NCBI GenBank assembly: GCA_029554925.1
Contig: JAKPUV010000362.1
Coordinates: forward strand, 1-16,602
Direction of reading: 5' to 3'
Origin: Candidatus Hydrogenedentota bacterium
Lineage (GTDB): Bacteria; Hydrogenedentota; Hydrogenedentia; Hydrogenedentales; CAITNO01
Length of the DNA stretch: 16,602 nt
Below are positions 6,363 to 14,200 of the stretch, piece by piece (within the stretch, counting starts at the first letter, position 1; the number at the start of each line of letters is the position of its first letter). The position numbers were made by a program, and so were the translations under genes. The notes beneath the pieces were generated by a model. That model made no database searches and was not told the origin of the DNA. It saw only the letters and a program-made list of their open reading frames with translations.

Positions 6363-6557
6363 GTGAGACATGTGGCAATGCTTACCCGGACAAGGGCTGT
6401 GCCCAAGGCTACGGCGTTGGAGGACACCATCTGCGCCGTGAGCGCGGTGCTCAGCGCGCTGCTCGGCTTTTTCGGCGGCAGCTCGCCTGTGCTGTTGTTT
6501 GTCGAGGACAAGTGCGCGATTCCGACGCCGGGCACCAACACGGGGTCGGGCAGTTGA
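6363..6557 (+). CDS. Unrecognised 64-aa small protein with a hydrophobic centre
   Basis: I do not recognise this protein. The GTG at 6363 is chosen because GGAGGG (6350-6355) precedes it by 7 nt, an excellent ribosome binding site, and the TTGACA/TAATCT promoter lies 68 nt further up. An in-frame ATG at 6378 has no comparable site. The product has a basic N-terminus (MRHVAMLTRTRAVPK), a moderately hydrophobic stretch from about 23 to 47 containing SAVLSALLGFFGG, then a short tail with an EDKC motif and Pro/Thr/Gly/Ser-rich end. It has two cysteines (C24, C51). It could be a small membrane protein or a secreted peptide precursor, or a regulatory leader. A hairpin follows at 6586-6605. The expression signals, not the protein, make the case for a real gene. 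Confidence 0.5.
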   Translation: MRHVAMLTRTRAVPKATALEDTICAVSAVLSALLGFFGGSSPVLLFVEDKCAIPTPGTNTGSGS

Positions 6558-6585
6558 CGGATTAGGTCTTGGACGGAGTCCCTCG

Positions 6586-6605
6586 CCCGCTCTTTCCGGA
6601 GCGGG
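6586..6605 (+). terminator. Hairpin after the small ORF, possible weak terminator
   Basis: CCCGCTC (6586-6592) and GAGCGGG (6599-6605) form a perfect 7-bp stem with a 6-nt loop, 29 nt after the small ORF. The only T-run downstream is TTTT at 6617-6620, 11 nt beyond the stem, so termination would be inefficient or the hairpin may mark a processing or attenuation point before the LRR gene. Confidence 0.35.
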
Positions 6606-6622
6606 GGCCGGTGCCGTTTTGC

Positions 6623-6651
6623 TGGCAAAGGGGGGCAAATGGGTGTAAGAT
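6623..6651 (+). promoter_or_regulatory. Weak candidate promoter before the LRR lipoprotein gene
   Basis: TGGCAA (6623-6628) is followed after 17 bp by TAAGAT (6646-6651), giving a leader of roughly 70 nt. The -35 match is poor. The location after a terminator-like hairpin and the locally AT-rich -10 segment in a GC-rich spacer are the reasons to list it. Confidence 0.25.
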
Positions 6652-6725
6652 TTAGTCTGTGAGGCCGGAGGTGGTCCCCGGGATGGGCCGCCGTGCCGCG
6701 CGGGCTGGAAACTCAAGGTGAGCGT

Positions 6726-7367
6726 ATGGAAATCTCAACGGCGAGTCGTAAGGTTCTGACCGCGTGCGTGACCCTCGTTGTGCTTGCGGGGGTGACCGGA
6801 TGTGACCTGATCAGTCCCGTCTACATCCCCGACAAGGCGCTGTCCAAGGTGGTCCGCGCCGCGGTGGGCAAGCCGCTGGGGGTGGTGACCCGGGCGGACA
6901 TGGCGAAGATCAAGGAGATTCAGGCGGCGGGGATGGGCATTGTGGACCTGCAGGGCCTCCAGTACTGCGAGTCGCTTTCGGTGCTCAATCTCGGCGGCAA
7001 CGCGGTGGTGAGCCTGGCCCCGCTGGCGGGGTTGCGGAACCTCTCGCGGGTGAACCTGAGCGAGAACCAGCTGGGCAGCATTGAGGCGGTGTCCGGGTGG
7101 TTCTATCTGGAGGAGCTTCAGCTCTACGGGGAGAAGAACCTGATCTGGGACTGGCGGCCGCTGCTTGCGAACGTGCAGGCGGGCGGGCTGGGGGCCGGCA
7201 ACATTCTGGTGCTGCCCACGGCCACCACGCTTGACGCCAACGGCAACCCCCTTCCCGGATACGCCGAGGCGCAGGAAGTCCTCATTGAGCAGGACGTGAG
7301 GGTCACCTACGGCGCGCCGGGCGAAACAACGGGCGAGACCACGGACGAAACGCAAACGCAGTCCTGA
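6726..7367 (+). CDS. Internalin-type leucine-rich-repeat lipoprotein
   Basis: This 213-aa protein starts at the ATG at 6726, preceded by AAGG about 9 nt upstream; the in-frame upstream ATG at 6693 would place 11 polar residues before the signal. The signal peptide has a hydrophobic core (10-22) and lipobox VTGC with lipidated C26 followed by Asp27. In enterobacteria Asp at +2 favours inner-membrane retention; whether that rule holds here is unknown. Residues 34-75 match the N-terminal helical cap typical of bacterial LRR proteins (IPDKALSKVVRAAVGKP, then a VTRADMAKIKEIQA segment). About three 22-residue LRRs follow at 72-133, with LSVLNLGGNAVVSLAPLAGL and LSRVNLSENQLGSIEAVSG as clearest copies. 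The repeat array is short. The C-terminus is disordered and Thr/Glu-rich (GETTGETTDETQTQS). It precedes the two giant lipoproteins by 92 nt. Likely a protein-interaction scaffold; the ligand is unknown. Confidence 0.82.
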   Translation: MEISTASRKVLTACVTLVVLAGVTGCDLISPVYIPDKALSKVVRAAVGKPLGVVTRADMAKIKEIQAAGMGIVDLQGLQYCESLSVLNLGGNAVVSLAPLAGLRNLSRVNLSENQLGSIEAVSGWFYLEELQLYGEKNLIWDWRPLLANVQAGGLGAGNILVLPTATTLDANGNPLPGYAEAQEVLIEQDVRVTYGAPGETTGETTDETQTQS

Positions 7368-7420
7368 CGGCGGCCGGAGGATTTCCGGCGCGCCCCGGGG
7401 ACGGGTCGTTGCAAGCGGCG

Positions 7421-7439
7421 GACGCCGGCGGACGGCGTC
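7421..7439 (+). repeat. Inverted repeat upstream of the first giant lipoprotein
   Basis: GACGCC (7421-7426) and GGCGTC (7434-7439) form a perfect 6-bp stem with a 7-nt loop, ending 8 nt before the AAGG ribosome binding site (7447-7450). It overlaps an imperfect direct repeat of GGCGGAC. It may affect translation initiation, but in a GC-rich spacer it can occur by chance. Confidence 0.3.
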
Positions 7440-7459
7440 AACTTGTAAGGTGTAGCACA

Positions 7460-10400
7460 ATGAGCATGGCCATGCCTCGGTGGTGCGCGGTTGTCTGTGT
7501 GGGGGCCGCGCTGTTGGCGCTCGGGGGGTGCAACAACACAGTGGACCTCAAGGTCGAACCGGGGGCGCTCGCCTTTGGTACCGACCGGTCCGAGGTTTTC
7601 TTCACCCTGCTGAACGACGGCGTTTTTGCCGCGGAGTGGACGCTGGAGGAGGTGGTCCGCGAAAGCGAGGACGCCGCCTGGCAGCCCGCCGACGTGGCGT
7701 GGTTCGCGGCCGACACCGCGGGCGGACGGCTGCGGCGGGAGGAGACTGCGCGCGTCACCCTGACGGCGAACCGGTCGCTTGTGAGCGCCGGCACGTACAC
7801 CAACACGGGCGTGCGCATCACCTCCGGCAAGTTTGTCCAGGTGCTCCCGGTGTCCATCGTCATCGAGTCCACGCTGCGCGTGCTGCCCGCCCGCGTGGCG
7901 CTGCCCCCGGGCGGTTCCGGGGCCCGTTTCACCGTATTCAACACCGGCAACCAGCGGCTGTCGTGGTCCCTGCGGTATCTCGGCACGGGCACAGAACCCG
8001 ACGACGCCGTGGCGCTGCCCTCGGACATCACCGCAACCCCTGTCGGCGGCGACGTCAGCGCGGGTGAATTTGCCCAGGTCGAGGTGGTCTGGACAACGGC
8101 CCGCACCGATTTCAACCTGCTGGTGGACTCGTCAGGCGGCCAGGCCCTGGTGCGGATTGTGTTCGGCGAGCCCCTGCCGGGGCTTGAGGTCACCCCGCAG
8201 ATCCTGACGCTATTCTATTCGCCGGGCGGCGAGGGGGCGCAGCCCGTCTCCAAACTGAACATCGAGAACACGGGCACCGTCTCCCGCAGCTGGACCATTT
8301 CCGTGGTGGACGTGCTGAACCCCGCCTCGGCCCCGGCCATCTCCGCCACGCCGAACCAGGGAGCCACCCTCCCCGGAGAGACCACGGAGATCACGGTGCG
8401 GGTAGAGGATCCCGAGCTGATTCTCACGGGTTCGGGCAATTATGAGATTCAAATCCGGTCGGGTGAGGAGGGCTTCCTCGCCGTGCCGCTGGTGCTGGAG
8501 ATCGTGTCGCTTCCCGAGGTCGCCATTTCGGAGCCGCCCAATCCCGAGTCGGGCCGGCCCGAGGTGACCCCCATGGACGTGCTCGACCTCGGCCGGGACA
8601 AGGTGGTGGGCGAGTTCTGGGTCGCCAATATCGGGCCCATCGGCTCCGACCTCTTCTTCAAGGTCGTCTCCGACGACGACGGTTCCGCGGCGCCGCTGAT
8701 CACGAGCATTGCCCCGCGCCAGGGCGACACCAACCAGCGTCCGGGAACAGATTTCTTCCGGGACACCTCCTCGAACACCCTCATTGACGGCACGCCGGTC
8801 TATGTGACGGTGGACCGGTCCGTTATGACCGCGGACGTGGAGTACCGCACCATCACCGTGGAGGCCTGGAACCAGGACTACACCCAGCGCCTGGACGCGG
8901 TGGAGCCCTACGAGCTTTCGGTGCGCGTGGAGCGGCCCCCGCTCACGGTGGAGGGCGCCACCAACCGGAGCCGCCCGCCCTACCTGAACCGGTTTGTGTT
9001 CCTTCTGCGCGACACCACCAGCAAGGTCATCCCCACGCGCTCCGCGGAGGATCTGGCACGCCTCACCTTCGACGTCGCCGAGGACGGTGTCTACATTGAC
9101 TGGAACGAGGCGACCCGCAGCATCACGGGTCCGGAGACCCTGCGGACCAACATGGTCCTCTTGCTGGACTACTCGGGCAGCATGTATTACGCGGGCACGG
9201 ACGACCCGGTCAGGCCGCTGGCGCCGGGCGAGGCGATCGAGCAGGTTAAGACGGCGGCCCTCCGGTTCATTGACGACCTGCCCCCCGGCGTGCGCCTGGC
9301 CATCATGTACCACAACGACCGCCAGCAGCAGGACCGCTTCATCTTCCCCTTCAGCACGGACAAGACGGCGCTGAAGAACGCCCTCTCCGCGTTCCGGCTC
9401 TCCCCGGCCATGCACGGCACCTCCACCGTGTGGGACGCCGTGGAGGAGGCCGTGCTCCGGGTGGCCCGGGAAGACCCCGCCGACGTGCTGTCGTTCGACG
9501 ACGCCGATGTCCGCGCGGTGGTGTTCCTCACCGACGGGCGTGACAACTCCTCCCTCGCGCAGGGTTCTGCCGTGTCCACCCTCGCGCAGGACCTGCGCGT
9601 ACGCCTCTACCCAGTGTCCTATGCCCCGGGATCCCCCGTGGAGACCGCGGAAATGATCACGGCGGCCGTGGACACCGGCGGCCACTATTACGGCGGCGGC
9701 AACGTTCAGGCCCTCAACAAGCTCCTCGGCAACCAGCGCTCCCTGACGCTGGACCCCGCGGAGAGCGCCTCGCCGGACCAGGCGGTCTTCCTCGTGTCAA
9801 ACACGGGGGCCGCCAACCTCACCTGGAGCGTCGCCCAGGCGGAAACGAAGCCCTGGATCGTGTCGCTGACGCCCCAGGGGGGCATCGTGCCCCCCGGCGG
9901 GAGCACGCGCGTGACCGTGACGGTGGATCCCGCCCTCGCGGGCGCCCCCCCGCTCAACAGCGTGCGCGGCGTGCTTAATGTGGACAGCACCGACGGTTCG
10001 GCGCAGGTGGAGGTGCTGATGACGCTGACGGCGGACAATTCAACGCTGGAGAGCCTCGCGGCGACGCTGCTCGACGAGCCGGGCACCATTCTGGGCGAAC
10101 TGAGGAACCAGGTGGTCCTGTCCTTTGTCACCCCGCGCCAGGCGCCGGGCACCTACACCATCCGCGTGAAATATGAGCAGTCCAACGGCGAGACCATCAC
10201 CGGTTTCTTCGAGAAGGACGGGGTGTTCACCTCCGGCGACGTGCGCGCGGGCCAGCTTTCCCTGACCTCCGCCGGCATCCTGGAAGACCCCGACGCGCCC
10301 GACCTTGCCACCGCCGTGCGGGCGGAGGCCTACCTGCGGGCCGACTATGTGCCGCGCGGGGTCAGCCAGTTCCGGGTCCGGTTCATTCCGTCGTTCCCGC

Positions 10401-11251
10401 CGGACGCCCCGCCCGCCGCGCTGGCGGCGTATGCGGCCACGGCCGTACTGGACGCCGAACTCGCGCCCGGCGGCCTGCTGACGTCGGGCGACCAGACGTC
10501 CTCCTGGCGCCTGGTCCGCGAGCGGGACCAGATTTACACCCTGCTGACAGAGCAGGAGAACTTCCTGCCCTACGCCTCCTTCGGAAACCTGCTCCGCATC
10601 CGCATCACGGGGATCAAGGGGTATGTGGACGCCTGCGAGGCGGCCGGGGTCGAGCCGCGCATCCTTCTCGGCATGCGCGCGGAAAACCAGATCTATGTCC
10701 GCCCCGCCGGGCCGGGCCGCCCCAGCGAGAGCGTCTATTTCCTGTATCCGACGGGGCCCCTGTCGCCCAGCCGGCCGCTGGAGATTGCGCGCTACTCGGA
10801 CACGGCGTCGCCGGCGCGGAACATGTTTGACCTGTTTGCGGCCTACCTTGACCCCGAGGCGCCCAGCGCCTGGGACATGGACGAGGACGGCCTGCCCGAT
10901 TTCCAGGATCCGGCCATTGACACCGAGGGGCTTCCCGGACCGCTGGCCTTCCCGGCGCAGCTTGACCTGACGCTGGCCCCGGCGACGGTGAGTCTGGTGA
11001 ACGGGCGGATGGACACCTTCAACTGGACCGCGGAGATCGTGCCGGCGGCCCCGGTGGCCGCGGTGCTGGCGGGCCGGTTCACCATCGACTTCACCGGCGC
11101 CGTGACGACGGTCGCGCCGGGCGGGTCCACCTCGTTCACCGTGGACGTGGACCGGTCGGGGCTGCCAAGCGGTCTCTATGAGGCCACGCTCTTCATTGGC
11201 ACCGATGTCTTCCAGACGGAACAGGTCCGAGTCGTTTTCCGGGTATCCTGA
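7460..11251 (+). CDS. Giant lipoprotein 1: Ig-like (BACON/ASH) repeats with a vWA domain, 1263 aa
   Basis: The ATG at 7460 (AAGG 9 nt upstream) gives a clean lipoprotein signal ending LALGGC with C24; an earlier in-frame ATG at 7409 only adds polar residues. About four Ig-like repeats with the pattern LxVxPxxLxFG...N.G...W follow at 29-490. Then come a conserved pre-vWA segment (about 495-560, FLLRDT), and a vWA domain (about 563-755) with MIDAS residues D570-Y-S572-G-S574, a GTST turn at 653-656 and T691-D692-G693, all three metal-binding segments intact. A further BACON repeat lies at about 760-855, then a post-vWA module (860-1130), a DxDxDGxxD calcium-type loop at 1139-1147, and a last Ig repeat (1165-1263). 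It is presumably outer-membrane anchored and periplasmic or surface-exposed. It is paralogous to the next gene, 45 nt downstream. Its function is unknown; metal-dependent protein binding through vWA is the family inference. Confidence 0.85.
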   Translation: MSMAMPRWCAVVCVGAALLALGGCNNTVDLKVEPGALAFGTDRSEVFFTLLNDGVFAAEWTLEEVVRESEDAAWQPADVAWFAADTAGGRLRREETARVTLTANRSLVSAGTYTNTGVRITSGKFVQVLPVSIVIESTLRVLPARVALPPGGSGARFTVFNTGNQRLSWSLRYLGTGTEPDDAVALPSDITATPVGGDVSAGEFAQVEVVWTTARTDFNLLVDSSGGQALVRIVFGEPLPGLEVTPQILTLFYSPGGEGAQPVSKLNIENTGTVSRSWTISVVDVLNPASAPAISATPNQGATLPGETTEITVRVEDPELILTGSGNYEIQIRSGEEGFLAVPLVLEIVSLPEVAISEPPNPESGRPEVTPMDVLDLGRDKVVGEFWVANIGPIGSDLFFKVVSDDDGSAAPLITSIAPRQGDTNQRPGTDFFRDTSSNTLIDGTPVYVTVDRSVMTADVEYRTITVEAWNQDYTQRLDAVEPYELSVRVERPPLTVEGATNRSRPPYLNRFVFLLRDTTSKVIPTRSAEDLARLTFDVAEDGVYIDWNEATRSITGPETLRTNMVLLLDYSGSMYYAGTDDPVRPLAPGEAIEQVKTAALRFIDDLPPGVRLAIMYHNDRQQQDRFIFPFSTDKTALKNALSAFRLSPAMHGTSTVWDAVEEAVLRVAREDPADVLSFDDADVRAVVFLTDGRDNSSLAQGSAVSTLAQDLRVRLYPVSYAPGSPVETAEMITAAVDTGGHYYGGGNVQALNKLLGNQRSLTLDPAESASPDQAVFLVSNTGAANLTWSVAQAETKPWIVSLTPQGGIVPPGGSTRVTVTVDPALAGAPPLNSVRGVLNVDSTDGSAQVEVLMTLTADNSTLESLAATLLDEPGTILGELRNQVVLSFVTPRQAPGTYTIRVKYEQSNGETITGFFEKDGVFTSGDVRAGQLSLTSAGILEDPDAPDLATAVRAEAYLRADYVPRGVSQFRVRFIPSFPPDAPPAALAAYAATAVLDAELAPGGLLTSGDQTSSWRLVRERDQIYTLLTEQENFLPYASFGNLLRIRITGIKGYVDACEAAGVEPRILLGMRAENQIYVRPAGPGRPSESVYFLYPTGPLSPSRPLEIARYSDTASPARNMFDLFAAYLDPEAPSAWDMDEDGLPDFQDPAIDTEGLPGPLAFPAQLDLTLAPATVSLVNGRMDTFNWTAEIVPAAPVAAVLAGRFTIDFTGAVTTVAPGGSTSFTVDVDRSGLPSGLYEATLFIGTDVFQTEQVRVVFRVS

Positions 11252-11296
11252 CAATAGACCGCCGGCGGCTCCGGCCGCGGGATAAGGACGCTGCAT

Positions 11297-14200
11297 ATGT
11301 TTAGAGCAACGCGTTGCATGATCATGGTGGGCTTGGCGGCGGCCGTCGCGGTGGGCGCCGGCTGCACGTGGCGCCCCGTGCTGAGCGTCACCCCCGTCAC
11401 GGTGGCCCTGGGGAACGGGATCAGCGACGGCACCTTCCGCGTGGCCAACACAGGTGCCGGCGTCCTGCGGTGCACCATTTCCGAAGACCTTCCCTGGGTT
11501 GCCCTGCGCACGCCGGAGGGCGAGACGGTCTCCACCTATACCGCCTCGGTCCGCCAGGACGTTCTCGTGCTGCAGGTGGTCCTGGTCGAGGAGGGGATTC
11601 CCGAAACCGAAATCGAAGTGCGCGGCGAGGTGCGCGTCACCTCCAACGGCGGCGACGAGACCGTGATCGTGTCGGCGCGCCGGCAGACCGAGGCCGTGCT
11701 CAGCCTGACCCCCGAAACGCTTGATTTTGGACTGAATGAGATCGAACGGACCGTGACCGTGACCAACCGCGGGTCGGCCGGCCTGAACTGGACCCTGGGC
11801 ATCCCCGCGGATCAGCCCTGGCTCGGGGCGTCGCCCGTTTCGGGAGCGCTGGCTTTCGGCGAGAGCGAGCAGGTGACCGTCCGGGTAAACCGGGGCAATC
11901 TGGCCGCCAGCGCGGAGCCGTACAGCGCCCCCCTTCAGTTTGTGTCCAACGGCGGAAACGCGCAGGTGACGGCGTTCATGCAGGTGCCCACCTTCTCCGT
12001 GTCCCCGCCGTCGCTCGATTTCGGGGCCCTCAGCCCGAACACCACGCGGACCCAGGGAATTGTCGTTCAAAACCGCAGTGCCGGGGCGATTCCCCTTGAG
12101 ATCACCACGGTGACATCGGATGGCGGTGCCTGGCTCAGCGTGGGGGACGCCGCGCCGGTGCTTCCGGGGGCCGCGTCCCTCCAGGTGGCGGTGGCCGCCA
12201 CCAGCACGGGGATGCAGCCGGGCACCTACACCGGCACGGTCCGTGTGTCCGCGCCCTCCCTAGACTTTGCGCTGGAAACAGCGGTCTCCCTGGTGGTTCA
12301 GGCGTTTCGCCTGGCGCCCGTCTCCGTGGACTTCGGCTCGATCACCGACCCGGCCACCCAGACGGTGACCATAGAGAATCTCGGCCAGACCCCGCTCGCG
12401 TTTTCGGCCTCGATTCCCCCGGTTGCCGCGGACTGGCTCGCGGTTGCCCCGGCCTCCGGCAGCCTTGCCGGCGCGGGCACGGTCACGCTGACCCTGACGG
12501 CCACCCCGGGCGCGGTGGGCCCCGGAAGCTACACCGCCCGGATGGCGGTGGATGTGGCGGGCGTGGTGACAGAGGTGTCCGCCGCCATGGCGCGCCCCAA
12601 GCCCGCGGAGTTGAAGGCCTCGCCGAGCGAGATCGACTTCGGGGTGTCCGGCAACGAGATTACCATGGGCATCTGGAACGAGGGCATCGGCACGATCACC
12701 TGGGGCATTGACACCACGGCCTTCCCGGCGTGGCTGACCCTGGTCCCGGTGGACGGCGGAGGCCAGGCGGGCGGCACCGTTTCCGGCGAGCTTACCGACA
12801 CAGTGACCCTGCGGGTTGACCGCAGCCAGGCTCCGGCGGGGCAGGAGGTGTTTGAGCACACCTTCGCGGTGACCGCCGCGGGGGATTCGACGACCCCCGT
12901 CCAGGTGGTGGTGCGGGCGTCCGCTCCCAAGCTTCCCGAGTTCAACATCATCGCCGAGGGCGAGACAGGTGAAGGGATACAGTTCCTCCTTTTCGACATT
13001 GCGGAGACCACGCAGACCTTCATCGTCCAGAACACCGGCCAGGGGCGGCTCTCGTGGCGCGTGAGCGCAAACCAGACCCTGCCCCCCTGGATCACCTCCA
13101 TATCGCCGCTGCAGGGAGACTTGGAGCCCGGGCGCCAGACGACGGTCACCGTCACGGTCAACCGCGAGGGACTCCCGCGGACGGGGGAGATATTCTCCCT
13201 GTTGCTGGAGTCCAACGACCCGTCCACCCCTCTTGCGCTGCTTGAAGTGCAGGTGCGGGTGCCCTACCGGATCACCATCGGCGTCAAGCCCGCCTCCATC
13301 GCCTTCGGCCGTTTCGCCAACACGGCGCTTTTGGAAGTGGCCAACCTGGGTGACCCCGGCGAGTACTTGAACTTCAAGATCGAGTCCACCCAGCCGGAGT
13401 GGCTGTTTGTGGACCCGGGCCTTGGCCGCAGCCTTGGCACCCCGGCGGGGGTGCCCAAGGACTGGCGTCCCATCAGCGTCGCCATTGACCGGTCCAAGAT
13501 CCCCGGCACCGGCGGCGCCGCCAAGCTGATCGTCTCGGCCTCCGAAGTGCCCACCGACGCCATCCCCCCGGAGCCGGTCGAGGTGAACGTCTCCGTTGAC
13601 CTGGCCCCGCTCACCATACAGGGCGCCGTGCCCACTCTGCGCTGCCCCTCCCTGATCCGGGCCAACTTCCTGCTGCGCGACGTTTCCTACAGCGTTTTCC
13701 CCTCGCTGCTGGACGACCCGTCTGACGCCCTCTTCCACTATGACCTCGCGAACGTCAAGGCGGAGGTGTTGGAGGAGGCCCAGCCCATAGACCTCGACGA
13801 GACGGAGGTGTACACCCGGAAGAACGAGGGGCTTCGTTTCACCGTGCTGATCATGCTCGACTTCTCGGGCAGCATGCGGGCGGCGGCGGAGAAACTGGTG
13901 GAGGACGGCGAGCTGCCGGAGGGCCTGGCCGACCCGCTCCACGAGCTCTACCGCCGGACCATCGGCCCCATGATCGCGGAGCTTCCCGGCCACTACCGAG
14001 TCGCCCTGGGGGTGTTCAGCGAGCGCGACCAGACCCAGCCGCTGCGCCTGATCTACGGCGCGGACCCCGCCAACCCGGATCTTGCCTTTGAGCCCTTCGT
14101 CAAGAACAAGGACGTGCTTCAGCACCGCCTTGACACGATCACTGTGGTGGACAACGGGGCCACGGCGCTGCTGCCTGCCATCACCTCGGCGGCGACCACC

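Noticed and set aside
6260..6628. A 122-codon - strand frame opposite the small ORF
   Set aside because: No ribosome binding site or motif was apparent, and it runs through the + strand promoter and both hairpins. The + strand small ORF has far better expression signals.
6625..6643. G-rich stretch near 6629-6643 as a G-quadruplex
   Set aside because: Only one long G-run and one GGG are present, not four separated runs.
8210..9685. A 491-codon - strand frame antisense to giant lipoprotein 1
   Set aside because: Antisense shadow with biased composition, covering the recognisable vWA coding region.
9677..9692. 16-nt identity between the two giant genes (9677-9692 and 14414-14429) as a recombination or repeat element
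   Set aside because: It encodes the GGHYY segment at the end of the vWA domain, a common vWA motif; shared ancestry and codon bias explain it.
10040..12070. A 676-codon - strand frame spanning the end of giant lipoprotein 1 and the start of giant lipoprotein 2
   Set aside because: Same codon-bias artefact. It crosses an intergenic spacer and two well-supported genes, and its product has Arg/Gly/His-rich low-complexity composition.
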